Shown: positions 34,118 to 42,910, numbered from the stretch's first letter. The stretch: 64,000 nucleotides of DNA from DATCZS01 sp036525795 (GCA_036525795.1 DATCZS010000123.1:15264-79263), one strand, 5' to 3'. The notes: a model not told the origin generated them from the letters alone. A program made the numbers and translations.

Positions 34118-35074
34118 TCACTCCATCGCGCCCATGATCAGGGCGAGGAGGCCCATTCGCATGACGACCCCGTAGTACGCCTCCTGCCAGTAGCGGGCGT
34201 GCCGGGTGGCATCGACGTCCGGGGGAAGCTCGTCCATCCGCGGGAGCGAATGGAGGATGATCGAGTGGCTCTGGGCCTTCTCGGAGAGGAGTGCCCGCGT
34301 GACCCGATAGTTGTCCGGGGTGTTCCCCACCGAGCCGTCGCCGCGTTCTTCGCGGCTCGCCGTGTAATCGGCCTGGACGACCGGCTCCATGTAGATGACG
34401 TCGGCTTCTCCGATGGCATCGGCCACGTGCTCGGCCCGCTCGATCCGCACGTTGAGGGCGTCCATCTCGGCCAGGAACTCCTCGGTCGGCCCCATGTCGT
34501 CGGGACACACATAGATGATCTTCGAGTCGAACTGGCTCATCGCGTAGCCGAGAGAATGCATCGTGCGCATGCGCCAGTCGCCGACCGCCAGGAAGGTGAG
34601 CCCGTCGACCGTGCCCAGTTCCCGGCGTGTCGTGTACAGGTCGGTGAGCACCTGGGTGGGATGCTCTCCCCACCCGTCCCCTCCGTTGATCACGGGAACA
34701 CTCGACCAGCGGGCGGCTTCGTGAGGCGCTCCCTGCTGGAAATGGCGCATCACGATCGCATCCCCGTAGAACTCGAGCATGTGGACGGTGTCCTTGATCG
34801 ACTCCTGGTAGAAGTCGCCTGCCCTGGTCATCTTCGGGTCGGCGAACCCGCACACGTGCCCGCCCAGCCGGTGCATCGCCGCCTCGTGGGCAAGGCGGGT
34901 CCGGGTGGATGGCTGATAGAAGGCGGTGACCAGCGTCTTCTCGGCGAGCAGATCCGTGTTCCGCCGTTCCCGCGCGATCGGCTCGAGCTCGTCGCACGCC
35001 TCGAAGACGTGTTCGAACTCGGCCCGCTCGAAGCCGTTCAGCGACAGGATGTCCCGCCCGGCGAAGCTCCTCAT
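34118..35074 (-). CDS. Aspartate carbamoyltransferase-like protein, probably catabolic
   Basis: A 318-residue carbamoyltransferase and first gene of the operon. PSTRTRLAHEAAMHRLGG and GDGWGEHPTQVLTDLYT are the ATCase-type phosphate and catalytic motifs, and AIVMRHFQQGA matches the same family. In the mobile loop that reaches the neighbouring active site, E. coli PyrB has KKGE; here the aligned residues are FYQE, so the catalytic lysine is replaced. This suggests it is not a standard pyrimidine-synthesis enzyme. GGGAGG fixes ATG 35074. Nine bases separate it from the YgeW-like gene start. Confidence 0.82.
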   Translation of the reverse strand: MRSFAGRDILSLNGFERAEFEHVFEACDELEPIARERRNTDLLAEKTLVTAFYQPSTRTRLAHEAAMHRLGGHVCGFADPKMTRAGDFYQESIKDTVHMLEFYGDAIVMRHFQQGAPHEAARWSSVPVINGGDGWGEHPTQVLTDLYTTRRELGTVDGLTFLAVGDWRMRTMHSLGYAMSQFDSKIIYVCPDDMGPTEEFLAEMDALNVRIERAEHVADAIGEADVIYMEPVVQADYTASREERGDGSVGNTPDNYRVTRALLSEKAQSHSIILHSLPRMDELPPDVDATRHARYWQEAYYGVVMRMGLLALIMGAME

Positions 35075-35109
35075 GATCCTCCCTCAACTGTCTCCGCGAA
35101 CAAGGGTTT

Positions 35110-35125
35110 GCCCGCCGAAGCGGGC
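35110..35125 (-). promoter_or_regulatory. Stem-loop with TTCG loop in the leader of the minus-strand purine operon
   Basis: Read on the minus strand, GCCCGC-TTCG-GCGGGC forms a six-pair GC stem with a UUCG tetraloop, one of the most stable small RNA hairpins. It ends about 35 bases before ATG 35074. No T-run follows, so it is not a normal terminator. It may stabilise the message or take part in control. Confidence 0.45.
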
Positions 35126-35230
35126 CATCAACACAGGCTGCGCAATCGCTGGCCCACCGGGTAGAGACGAACGGCCACAACCCCTGGGCCCCTGACCTCT
35201 CTGCGGTCGCCGGCCGAATGTGACGCTTGA

Positions 35231-35244
35231 CCCCGCAACCGGGG
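35231..35244 (+). promoter_or_regulatory. Inverted repeat CCCCG-N4-CGGGG, possible operator
   Basis: Perfect 5-base arms lie just upstream of the TAGGTT hexamer of the plus-strand operon, over the place where a -35 element would be. A protein bound here could control one or both divergent operons. No regulator gene is found next to it. Confidence 0.3.
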
Positions 35245-35256
35245 ACCTGTTGGGAG

Positions 35257-35262
35257 TAGGTT
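35257..35262 (+). promoter_or_regulatory. Candidate -10 of the second xanthine dehydrogenase operon (TAGGTT)
   Basis: TAGGTT with an 8-base spacer to ATG 35271. It supports this ATG over an upstream in-frame start at 35220. Confidence 0.4.
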
Positions 35263-35270
35263 CCCTTGCG

Positions 35271-36068
35271 ATGGACATCGCCAGACCGAGGGGCCTCGAC
35301 GAGGCCCTGGCCGCCCTCGCCGCCTCTCCCTCAGCGACGTTGCTGGCGGGAGGAACCGACCTGATGGTCGACGTCAACCTCGCGCACCGCCGCCCTGAAG
35401 AGGTGATCGCACTCCGCAGGGTGCCCGAACTGGCCGAGATGGCCCCTGCGTTCATCGGGGCGGGGGTCACGTTTGCCCGCCTGGAGGGCTCGCCCCATGC
35501 CGCCCTCGCCGAACTCGCCCGCACGGTCGGGTCGCCGCAGATCCGGGCGGCGGGCACCATCGGGGGGAACCTGGGCACGGCCAGCCCGGCCGGCGACTCG
35601 CTGCCCTGGCTGGCGGCGCTCGACGCCACCGTCGTGCTCGCCTCGGTCGACGGTGAGCGCCGGGCGAGATGGGACGAGTTCTTCGTCGGCCCCAAGCGGA
35701 CGGCGAGGCGCCCCGGCGAGTTGATCGTCGGCGTCGAACTGCCGGATCGCCGCCCCGTGCGCGAGGCGTTTGCGAAGGTCGGGATACGCCAGGCGATGGT
35801 CATCGCCACCGTGTCGTGCTGTGTGGCCCGATTCGACGACGGCGAGATCCGGGTGGCGCTCGGAGCCGTCGGACCCACCGTGCTCCGTGCCCGGCGGGCA
35901 GAGGCCTTCCTCGCCGACCGGGCCATCACATCAGACGAGGACCTCGCCGCCTTCGCCCGAATGGTCGCAGACGAAGTCCGGCCGATCACAGACCACCGAT
36001 CGACGGAGGCCTACCGCCGCCACGCGGCAGGGGTGATCGCCCGGCGAACACTGGAGCGAGTGATGTGA
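35271..36068 (+). CDS. Xanthine dehydrogenase family, FAD-binding subunit (second set)
   Basis: A 265-residue FAD subunit. FAD loops are TLLAGGTDLMVDVN near 23-36 and RAAGTIGGNLGTASPAGDS near 92-110. It starts the plus-strand operon, divergent from the carbamoyltransferase operon. Its stop overlaps the 2Fe-2S subunit start (GTGA). The gene order FAD, 2Fe-2S, Mo is the same as in the first set, so the two sets may derive from an old duplication or parallel recruitment. Confidence 0.9.
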   Translation: MDIARPRGLDEALAALAASPSATLLAGGTDLMVDVNLAHRRPEEVIALRRVPELAEMAPAFIGAGVTFARLEGSPHAALAELARTVGSPQIRAAGTIGGNLGTASPAGDSLPWLAALDATVVLASVDGERRARWDEFFVGPKRTARRPGELIVGVELPDRRPVREAFAKVGIRQAMVIATVSCCVARFDDGEIRVALGAVGPTVLRARRAEAFLADRAITSDEDLAAFARMVADEVRPITDHRSTEAYRRHAAGVIARRTLERVM

Positions 36069-36535
36069 TCATCGAACTCACCGTCAACGGGGAACGGAGG
36101 TCCGTCCAGGTGGACGGCTGGGAGAGCCTCCTGTGGGTGCTGCGTGAGCAGCTCGGTCTGCCCGGATCCAAGCCTGCCTGCGAGCAGGGTGAGTGCGGAG
36201 CCTGCTCGGTGATCCTGGACGGCGACCTGGTGTGCAGCTGTCTCGTGATGGCCGCGGACGCCGAAGCCGGCACGGTCGTCACCGTGGAAGGCCTCGGGAC
36301 CGCAGAGGACCTGCATCCGGTGCAGGCGGCGTTTCACGCCCACGGCGCGGTGCAGTGCGGGTTCTGCACGCCCGGGCTGGTCGTCGCCGCCGCCCACCTG
36401 CTCGAGCATGCCAGGAACCCTTCGATGGAGGACATCCGCGAGGCGCTGTCAGGCAACATCTGTCGATGCACCGGGTACGGCTCGGTGCTCAGGGCGGTCG
36501 CCTCGGTCGTCGCCGACCGGGAGGAGACGCCGTGA
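36065..36535 (+). CDS. Xanthine dehydrogenase family, 2Fe-2S subunit (second set)
   Basis: A 156-residue protein, the same length as its counterpart at 28037-28507. Cluster motifs: ACEQGECGACSVILDG with SCLV, and CGFCTPGLVVAA with NICRCTGY. Starts at GTG 36065 and overlaps genes on both sides by 4 bases. Confidence 0.93.
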   Translation: MIIELTVNGERRSVQVDGWESLLWVLREQLGLPGSKPACEQGECGACSVILDGDLVCSCLVMAADAEAGTVVTVEGLGTAEDLHPVQAAFHAHGAVQCGFCTPGLVVAAAHLLEHARNPSMEDIREALSGNICRCTGYGSVLRAVASVVADREETP

Positions 36536-38757
36536 CCACGTCGGTCGGCGAGCGGCGAAAGGTGTCCGGCGGGGTCGGCGAGCCGGTGCTCCGACCAGAT
36601 GGCATCCCCAAGGTCACCGGGGCCTTCGAGTATGTGAACGACCTCCATGCGGACGGGATGCTGTGGGCCGTGACGCGTCGGGCACACGCCGCTCACGCCC
36701 GCATCGTCCGCCTCGACACCACTGCGGCGAGGACCATGCCGGGGGTTGTCGACGTCATCACCGTCGACGACGTGGCCGGTCACCGCTATCAGGGCCAGAT
36801 CGTCACCGACCAGCCCGTGCTCGCCGAAGCCGAGATCCGCCATTGGGGTGAGGCGGTGGCGGTGGTGGCCGCCGAGACACGGGAACAGGCGCGGCGGGCC
36901 GCCGAGGCGATAGATCTCGAACTCGAGGCCCTGCCCGCCGTCACCGACCTCGAGGCCGCGCTCGAGCAGGGGGCGATCTTCCGGGCGATCACGGTCCGTC
37001 ACGGCGACCAGGACCGCCACGGCGAGGTGGTGGTGGAAGGACGCTACGAGGTGGGGATCCAGGACCAGGCCCCGCTGGGGACCGAGGCGGGGCTGGCCGT
37101 TCCGGACGGCGTCGGTGGTGTCGACGTCTGGGGTCCCACCCAGTGGACACACGTCGACCGCCGTCAACTCGCGGCCTGTCTCGGCCTCGACGAGTCGGCG
37201 GTCCGCGTCCACTCGGTGGGCCTGGGCGGAGCGTTTGGCGCCCGCGAGGATCTCTCGGTCCAGACCCACCTGGCCATGCTCGCCCTCCGCACGGGACGTC
37301 CGGTCAAGATGGCGTTCGACCGCACCGAGAGCTTCGCCGCCCACGTCAAGCGACACGGAGCGGTGATGGAGTACCGCCACGAGGCAGACGCCGACGGGAC
37401 GCTGGTGCGGGTCGACGCCCGGCTGCTGCTCGATTCGGGGGCCTACCACATGACCTCCGACGCCGTGATCGCCAACTCCGCCTACTTCGCGGTCGGCCCC
37501 TACCGCTGTGAGACCACCTCCGTCGACGCCTGGGCACTGCGCACCAACCATCCACCCGCTGGAGCCATGCGCGGGTTCGGGGCCAACCAGCCGTGCTTCG
37601 CGGCCGAGGCCCAGATGGACCGCCTTGCAGCCGCCCTCGGAATGGATCCGGTCGAACTGCGCCTGCGCAACGCCTTGGGCCGTGGAGACACCCTCCCGAC
37701 CACCGGCCAGCTCATCGAATACCCGCTCCCCACCGCCGAGGTGATCCGCTCGGTGGCCGCCATCCCGCTACCCGACCCCGAGGACCGGAGCGACGTACGC
37801 CTCCTCCCTGGAGGCACGGGCCGGACCACCGGCCGCGGCCACGTCCGGCGCGGCGTGGGCTACGCCGTCGGCATCAAGAACCTCGAGTTCTCGGAGGGTT
37901 TCGACGACTTCGCCGAGGCCGAAGTCGAGCTCACCGCCGCAGGGGCGGTGATCCACACCGCCGCCATCGAGGTCGGTCAGGGCCTGGTGACCGCCCTCAC
38001 CCAGATCGCCCGGTCGGCGCTTGGCATCGAGTCGGTGACCGTGGACTTCGACCACACGGGCCGGATCGGGTCGGCCGGATCGACGTCGGCATCCCGTCAA
38101 ACCCAGATGAGCGGCGGTGCCGTGCTGCGGGCGGCGCAGGCGGTGCGGGCGGCCGTCCTCGACCGCCACGGCGCCGACGACCTCACAGACGAAGGCGTGT
38201 GGCGGAACGGGGAGCTGGTGGCATCGCTCGCCGCCGTCGTCGGCGACGGTCCGGTCGCCGAGCGAGTGCGGTTCAGGCACCCCGGGACCGATACCCCAGA
38301 CGAGTTCGGACAGGGCAAGCTCCACGTCGACTTCTGCGTTGCGGCCCACAGGGCGATCGTCGACGTCGACCCCGAGCTCGGGCTGGTGCGGGTGGTACGA
38401 ATCGACACCGCCCAGGACGTCGGCCGGGCGCTCAACCCCCTCTCCGTGCTCGGCCAGATCGAAGGCGGCATCGCCCAGGGCATGGGCCTGGCCATCATGG
38501 AGGAGCTGGTCGTCGACGGCGGCATCGTCCGCAACCCCACGTTCACCGACTACCTGCTGCCCACCACCCTCGACATGCCAGACGTCGAGGCGGTGCTGGT
38601 CGAGGAACCCAGCCCCTGGGGGCCGTTCGGGGCCAAGGGTTTCGCCGAGCTCCCGACCGTCTCATCGACGCCGGCGGTGGTGGCGGCGCTGCGGGCCGCC
38701 ACGGGCATGGCGCTGAACCGGGTGCCGGTTCGACCCCAGGACATCGTCGGTCTCTGA
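36532..38757 (+). CDS. Xanthine dehydrogenase family, molybdopterin-binding subunit (second set)
   Basis: A 741-residue molybdenum hydroxylase large subunit. Cofactor loops are SVGLGGAFGAREDL (about 228-241), AMRGFGANQP (about 344) and EVGQGL. The probable catalytic Glu is in GAKGFAELPTV near the C-terminus. It differs widely from the first large subunit in the loops, so it probably has a different substrate. GTG 36532 overlaps the upstream stop. An acyl-CoA dehydrogenase gene follows 15 bases later. Confidence 0.87.
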   Translation: MTTSVGERRKVSGGVGEPVLRPDGIPKVTGAFEYVNDLHADGMLWAVTRRAHAAHARIVRLDTTAARTMPGVVDVITVDDVAGHRYQGQIVTDQPVLAEAEIRHWGEAVAVVAAETREQARRAAEAIDLELEALPAVTDLEAALEQGAIFRAITVRHGDQDRHGEVVVEGRYEVGIQDQAPLGTEAGLAVPDGVGGVDVWGPTQWTHVDRRQLAACLGLDESAVRVHSVGLGGAFGAREDLSVQTHLAMLALRTGRPVKMAFDRTESFAAHVKRHGAVMEYRHEADADGTLVRVDARLLLDSGAYHMTSDAVIANSAYFAVGPYRCETTSVDAWALRTNHPPAGAMRGFGANQPCFAAEAQMDRLAAALGMDPVELRLRNALGRGDTLPTTGQLIEYPLPTAEVIRSVAAIPLPDPEDRSDVRLLPGGTGRTTGRGHVRRGVGYAVGIKNLEFSEGFDDFAEAEVELTAAGAVIHTAAIEVGQGLVTALTQIARSALGIESVTVDFDHTGRIGSAGSTSASRQTQMSGGAVLRAAQAVRAAVLDRHGADDLTDEGVWRNGELVASLAAVVGDGPVAERVRFRHPGTDTPDEFGQGKLHVDFCVAAHRAIVDVDPELGLVRVVRIDTAQDVGRALNPLSVLGQIEGGIAQGMGLAIMEELVVDGGIVRNPTFTDYLLPTTLDMPDVEAVLVEEPSPWGPFGAKGFAELPTVSSTPAVVAALRAATGMALNRVPVRPQDIVGL

Positions 38758-38772
38758 GCGAAAGGATCCGCA

Positions 38773-39981
38773 TTGGATTTCTCGATCACGCCCGAACTGC
38801 ACGAGACGCTGCGCGCGGTCCGCGAGTTCATCGACAGAGAGGTGATCCCCCTCGAGGCCCGGCTCCTGACCGAGGGGTTCGAGGCGACGGCGGGGGACCT
38901 GGGGCATCTGAGGGAGCGGGCGAAGACCCTGGGACTGTGGGCCCCTGCCATCCCCCGCGAGGCGGGCGGAGCCGGACTGGGGCTGATCGACTTCGCCCAT
39001 CTCAGTGAAGAACTGGGGCGGACGCCGGCCGGCCACTACGTGTTCAACGCCCAGGCGCCCGACATCGGCAACATGGAGCTGCTGCTGCGCCACGGGTCCG
39101 ATGCGCAGCGTCGCCGATGGCTCGAGCCCCTCGTGGCCGGCGAGATCCGGAGCTGTTTCTCGATGACCGAGCCGGGGCGGGCCGGGTCGAACCCCGCCTG
39201 GCTCTCTGCCACCGCCGAACGGGACGGCGACCAGTACGTGCTCAACGGCGACAAGTGGTTCACCTCGGCCGCCGACGGGGCCGCCTTCACCATCGCCATG
39301 ATGGTCACGAACCCCCAGGCGGAGAGCCGCTACGCCCGCGCCAGCCAGATCATCGTCCCCACCGACACTCCCGGGTTCACCCGCGTTCGCAACACCCCGG
39401 TGATGGGCGAGGCGGGTTCTGGTTGGGCCAGCCACTCCGAGGTGAGCTTCACCGACTGTCGGGTCCCGGTCACCAACCGGATCGGCGATGAGGGCGCCGG
39501 ATTCGTCCTCGCCCAGGAGCGCCTGGGCCCGGGTCGCATCCACCACTGCATGCGATGGCTGGGCATCTGCGAACGGTCGCTCGACCTGATGTGCGAGTAC
39601 GCGGTCAATCGGGAGCTGGCGCCGGGCCGGCCACTGGCGGATCAGCAGGTGGTGCAGCACTGGATCGCCGACAGCCGGACCGAGATCGACGCCGCCCGGC
39701 TCATGGTGCTGCGTGCCGCATGGAAGATCGAGCGGGAAGGCAACCACGCCGCCCGCACCGAGGTCTCGCAGATCAAGTTCTTCGTGGCCAACACGCTCCA
39801 GCGGGTGATCGACCGGGCGCTCCAGGTGCACGGCGGCATGGGGATGACCGACTACACGCCGCTGGCGTGGTGGTACCGGCACGAACGGGCCGCCCGGATC
39901 TACGACGGCGCCGACGAGGTCCACCGCAACGTCGTCGCCCGTCACGAGCTCGGCAGGCACGGGTACGGGCGGAAGAGCTGA
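38773..39981 (+). CDS. Acyl-CoA dehydrogenase family protein
   Basis: A 402-residue flavoprotein of the acyl-CoA dehydrogenase fold. SCFSMTEPGRAGSNP and the GDKWFTSAADGA segment line the FAD site, LQVHGGMGMTDYTPL is the C-terminal signature, and YDGADEVHRNVVARHEL holds the usual final Glu region. TTG 38773 is preceded by AAAGGA. It is embedded in the xanthine dehydrogenase operon, which is unexpected. The substrate may not be a fatty acyl-CoA. Confidence 0.88.
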   Translation: MDFSITPELHETLRAVREFIDREVIPLEARLLTEGFEATAGDLGHLRERAKTLGLWAPAIPREAGGAGLGLIDFAHLSEELGRTPAGHYVFNAQAPDIGNMELLLRHGSDAQRRRWLEPLVAGEIRSCFSMTEPGRAGSNPAWLSATAERDGDQYVLNGDKWFTSAADGAAFTIAMMVTNPQAESRYARASQIIVPTDTPGFTRVRNTPVMGEAGSGWASHSEVSFTDCRVPVTNRIGDEGAGFVLAQERLGPGRIHHCMRWLGICERSLDLMCEYAVNRELAPGRPLADQQVVQHWIADSRTEIDAARLMVLRAAWKIEREGNHAARTEVSQIKFFVANTLQRVIDRALQVHGGMGMTDYTPLAWWYRHERAARIYDGADEVHRNVVARHELGRHGYGRKS

Positions 39982-39985
39982 ACCG

Positions 39986-40930
39986 GTGCCGATTCCCCTC
40001 CTGTTGCTCCTCGCCCTGCCTGCGTCCGGCAAGTCGGAGCTCCGCCGCTATCTCGACCTGCTGGACGAGCACGACCGTCTCGAGCTGGGGCTGGGACCCA
40101 CCGTGCAGCTCGACGACTACCCGTACGTGGCGCTGATGCGGGCGATCTCCCGGAGATTGCTGGCCGGCGGGCGCCACCCGGTGTTCTTCGCCTCGGACGA
40201 TCTGCCGTTCGCCGACCCGCGGGATTGGCTCACGCTGATCCACCTGCTCAACGAGGACCACCAATCGGTCGTCCAGGGAGCGACACTGCCAGACGATCCG
40301 GGCCGGTGGATCCTCGACCGTCTGGACAGGGCCCGGACCCTCGCCGGGGCTCCGGCCCTGACCGATGGGCTCCCCGGAGACGCAACGGCTGTCCTGGTCG
40401 ACGCGTGCAGGTCGCCAGGATCCGACATCGCCGCCGCCCTCGTCAGCCGGCGATGCACCGAGGGTTCGACGATCGTCGTGGAATTCGCCCGGGGTGGCCC
40501 CCGGGGCTCGGCGATGCCGCTCCCCCATCCCCACGGGTACGTTCACTCGCTCGCCGCGCTCTCGCCGGCGATCCTCGACCACGCCGCGGCCCTCTACATC
40601 CGGGTTACCCCCGAACAGAGCCGCGCGAAGAACCTGGAGCGGGCGCGCCCGGACGGCGAAGGATCGATTCTCCACCACGGCGTACCCGAGACCGTCATGG
40701 ACCGCGACTACGGCACCGACGACTTCGTCTGGCTGCTCGAGACGTCCGATCGGCGCGGCACGATCCGCATCGAGAGGGACGAACGCGCCTTTCGCCTGCC
40801 CGCCGCAGTGTTCGACAACCGGGAGGACCTCACGACCTTCCTGCGCGACGACCCTGAGACCTGGCCTGCGGAAATGGTGACAGCACTGCATGCCAGGCTG
40901 CGGGCGGCACTCGCAGCCCTTCGGCCGTGA
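39986..40930 (+). CDS. P-loop NTPase / kinase-like protein of unknown function
   Basis: A 314-residue protein that opens with a Walker A motif, ALPASGKSEL at about 10-19, followed by PTVQLDDYPYVALMR and EFARGGPRGSAMPLPHPHGY. It resembles small-molecule or nucleotide kinases in the placement of the P-loop. No family is recognised with confidence. The GTG start at 39986 is 4 bases after the acyl-CoA dehydrogenase stop, so they are co-transcribed. The link to purine metabolism is by context only. Confidence 0.7.
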   Translation: MPIPLLLLLALPASGKSELRRYLDLLDEHDRLELGLGPTVQLDDYPYVALMRAISRRLLAGGRHPVFFASDDLPFADPRDWLTLIHLLNEDHQSVVQGATLPDDPGRWILDRLDRARTLAGAPALTDGLPGDATAVLVDACRSPGSDIAAALVSRRCTEGSTIVVEFARGGPRGSAMPLPHPHGYVHSLAALSPAILDHAAALYIRVTPEQSRAKNLERARPDGEGSILHHGVPETVMDRDYGTDDFVWLLETSDRRGTIRIERDERAFRLPAAVFDNREDLTTFLRDDPETWPAEMVTALHARLRAALAALRP

Positions 40931-40945
40931 CGGGGCGACGGGCGA

Positions 40946-42319
40946 TCAACCGTCGACCAGCGAGCGGGATGCGGCGTTGTGCAGGACCGTCAGCCGTTCG
41001 GGGTCGATCGTCTCCACCTGTCCGGCGGTGACCACCGCCCGCCCGTGCACCCAGGTCTCGTCGACCTGAACAGGGGCGCACAGCATCAGCGCCGCCACGG
41101 GATCATGGAGCGCACCGGCGAATTCCACCCGGTCGAGCTTCACGGCGAAGAAATCGGCCGCCTTCCCCACCTCGAGCGAGCCGATATCGGGACGGCCCAG
41201 CACCGCCGCCCCTCCCCGGGTGGCGATCTCCAGTGCCTCGCGTGCCGGCATCACCACTCCCGGTCCCCGGTCAGGCGCGGGCGCCGCCGCCAGCCGGGCG
41301 AGCAGCATCGCCTGCCGTGCCTCGCCCAGCAGGTGGCTGCCGTCGTTGGAGGCAGAACCGTCGACACCCAGACCGGTTCGCACGCCGGCGTCTCTGTACG
41401 CCCGCACCGGGGCGATGCCGGAAGAAAGGCGCATGTTGGACGAGGGGCAGTGCGCCACCCCGGTCCCGCTGGACGCCATCCGTCGGATGCCGCCGGCATC
41501 GACCCACACGCCGTGGGCGAACCACACCTCGTCGCCCAGCCAGCCCACCGACTCGGCGTAGTCGAGAGGCCGCATGCCGAACGACTCGAGGCAGAACCGC
41601 TCCTCGTCGATCGTCTCGGCGAGGTGGGTGTGCATCGTCACCCCGAAGGATCTGGCCACTTCGGCGGACGCGGCCATCACCTCGCGGGTCACCGAGAACG
41701 GCGAACAGGGAGCCACGACGATGCGGGTCATCGCCCCCGGTGCAGGATCGTGGAACTCGGTGATCACCCGAACGGTGTCGGCGAGGATGGCGTCTGCCTC
41801 CTCCACGACCGAGTCCGGCGGAAGACCGCCGTCGCTCTCCCCCAGGCTCATCGACCCCCGGGATGCGTGAAGACGCAGACCCACCTGGCGGGCGGCCTCG
41901 ATCTGGTCATCCAGCCGCGACCCGTTGGGAAACAGATACAGGTGGTCGGACGCGGTGGTGCAGCCGGACCGGGCCAGCTCGACCAGACCGAGCTGGGTCG
42001 ACAGACGGATGTGATCGGGCGTCATCCGCGCCCAGATGGGATAGAGCGCCTTCAACCACTCGAACAGGCCGGCGTCCTGGGCGGCGGGAACCGCCCTCGT
42101 GAGCGTCTGGTAGAGGTGATGGTGGGTGTTGACGAGCCCGGGAGCCGCAACGTGGCCGGAGAGGTCGAGGACTTCGTCGGCAGAGGCGGGGAGCTCCGAA
42201 GTCGGTCCGACCGCTTCGATCCAGCCGTCACGGGCGAACAGCCCTCCGTCGACGATCTCCCGACGATCGGCGTCCATCGTGACGAGGACGGCGGCATTCT
42301 TCACCAGCAGCGTCGACAT
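40946..42319 (-). CDS. 8-oxoguanine deaminase-like amidohydrolase
   Basis: A 457-residue amidohydrolase of the TrzN/AtzB/SsnA group. PGLVNTHHHLYQTLTRAV, followed by DAGLFEWLKALYPIWARM, is typical of 8-oxoguanine deaminases. Other metal ligands lie in MHTHLAETIDEE and LGVDGSASNDGS. It would convert 8-oxoguanine or a related purine to the oxo form plus ammonia. It is transcribed alone toward the P-loop gene. TACCGT (42326-42331) lies 6 bases before ATG 42319. Confidence 0.87.
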   Translation of the reverse strand: MSTLLVKNAAVLVTMDADRREIVDGGLFARDGWIEAVGPTSELPASADEVLDLSGHVAAPGLVNTHHHLYQTLTRAVPAAQDAGLFEWLKALYPIWARMTPDHIRLSTQLGLVELARSGCTTASDHLYLFPNGSRLDDQIEAARQVGLRLHASRGSMSLGESDGGLPPDSVVEEADAILADTVRVITEFHDPAPGAMTRIVVAPCSPFSVTREVMAASAEVARSFGVTMHTHLAETIDEERFCLESFGMRPLDYAESVGWLGDEVWFAHGVWVDAGGIRRMASSGTGVAHCPSSNMRLSSGIAPVRAYRDAGVRTGLGVDGSASNDGSHLLGEARQAMLLARLAAAPAPDRGPGVVMPAREALEIATRGGAAVLGRPDIGSLEVGKAADFFAVKLDRVEFAGALHDPVAALMLCAPVQVDETWVHGRAVVTAGQVETIDPERLTVLHNAASRSLVDG

Positions 42320-42325
42320 GGAGCC

Positions 42326-42331
42326 ACGGTA
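42326..42331 (-). promoter_or_regulatory. Candidate -10 of the 8-oxoguanine deaminase-like gene (TACCGT)
   Basis: TACCGT, 6-base spacer, ATG 42319. Confidence 0.4.
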
Positions 42332-42421
42332 TGGCCCGGCTGTCCGGGCGGGGAGGGACCGACGGCCCTTCCGGCCGAAGCCCTCGTGCGAGACAGGGTC
42401 GACCGGGGACGGCGGGCGCAG

Positions 42422-42904
42422 CTACAGCTTGTACCCGAACTGGCGGAGCAGGCCCTTCCGGGCCACGACATCCTCTTCGGTCTCGACCCCGAGCGGGGAC
42501 CCGCCGTCGACCACCCCGATGATCCCCCTGCCCTGGTCGGTCTCGGCCACCAGCACCTCCACAGGATTGGCGGTGGCGCAGAAGATCCGACACACCTCCG
42601 GCACGGCTTTCACCGCGTTGAGCACGGACACCGGGAACCCGTTGCGAAGGAAGACGATGAAGCTGTGGCCGGATCCGACGGCTACGGCATTGCGGACCGC
42701 CAGTTCGACGAGGTCGTCGGCGTTGCCCGAACGGCGCACCAGGCGCGGGCCGGACGCCTCGCAGAAGGCGAGCCCGAATTCGAGCGAGCCGGACGATTGG
42801 GCGAGCACCTCGTGCAGGTCCTCCACCGTCTTGATGAAGTGGCTCTGCCCCAGGATCAGGTTGAGCTCTTCGGGGTTCTCGATCGGGACGGATTGGATCT
42901 CCAT
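42422..42904 (-). CDS. Adenosine-specific kinase family protein (PF04008)
   Basis: A 160-residue protein that matches the small adenosine-binding family PF04008 known from archaea and some bacteria: NLILGQSHFIKTVEDLHE, FGLAFCEASG, GSGHSFIVFL, and FCATANPVEVLVAETDQGRGIIGVVDG. The biochemical role of the family is poorly known; adenosine-specific kinase activity has been proposed. Position beside deaminases supports a purine link. TACGTT is 6 bases before ATG 42904. Confidence 0.85.
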   Translation of the reverse strand: MEIQSVPIENPEELNLILGQSHFIKTVEDLHEVLAQSSGSLEFGLAFCEASGPRLVRRSGNADDLVELAVRNAVAVGSGHSFIVFLRNGFPVSVLNAVKAVPEVCRIFCATANPVEVLVAETDQGRGIIGVVDGGSPLGVETEEDVVARKGLLRQFGYKL

Positions 42905-42910
42905 GGCCCA

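Noticed and set aside
32128..35074. Arginine deiminase (ADI) pathway
   Set aside because: Carbamate kinase and a carbamoyltransferase suggest it, but no arginine deiminase or ornithine antiporter is present and the transferase resembles YgeW rather than ArcB.
25719..38757. Aerobic CO dehydrogenase (CoxLMS)
   Set aside because: The FAD/2Fe-2S/Mo trio fits, but neither large subunit has the CoxL loop AYRCSFR; both have xanthine dehydrogenase-type loops.
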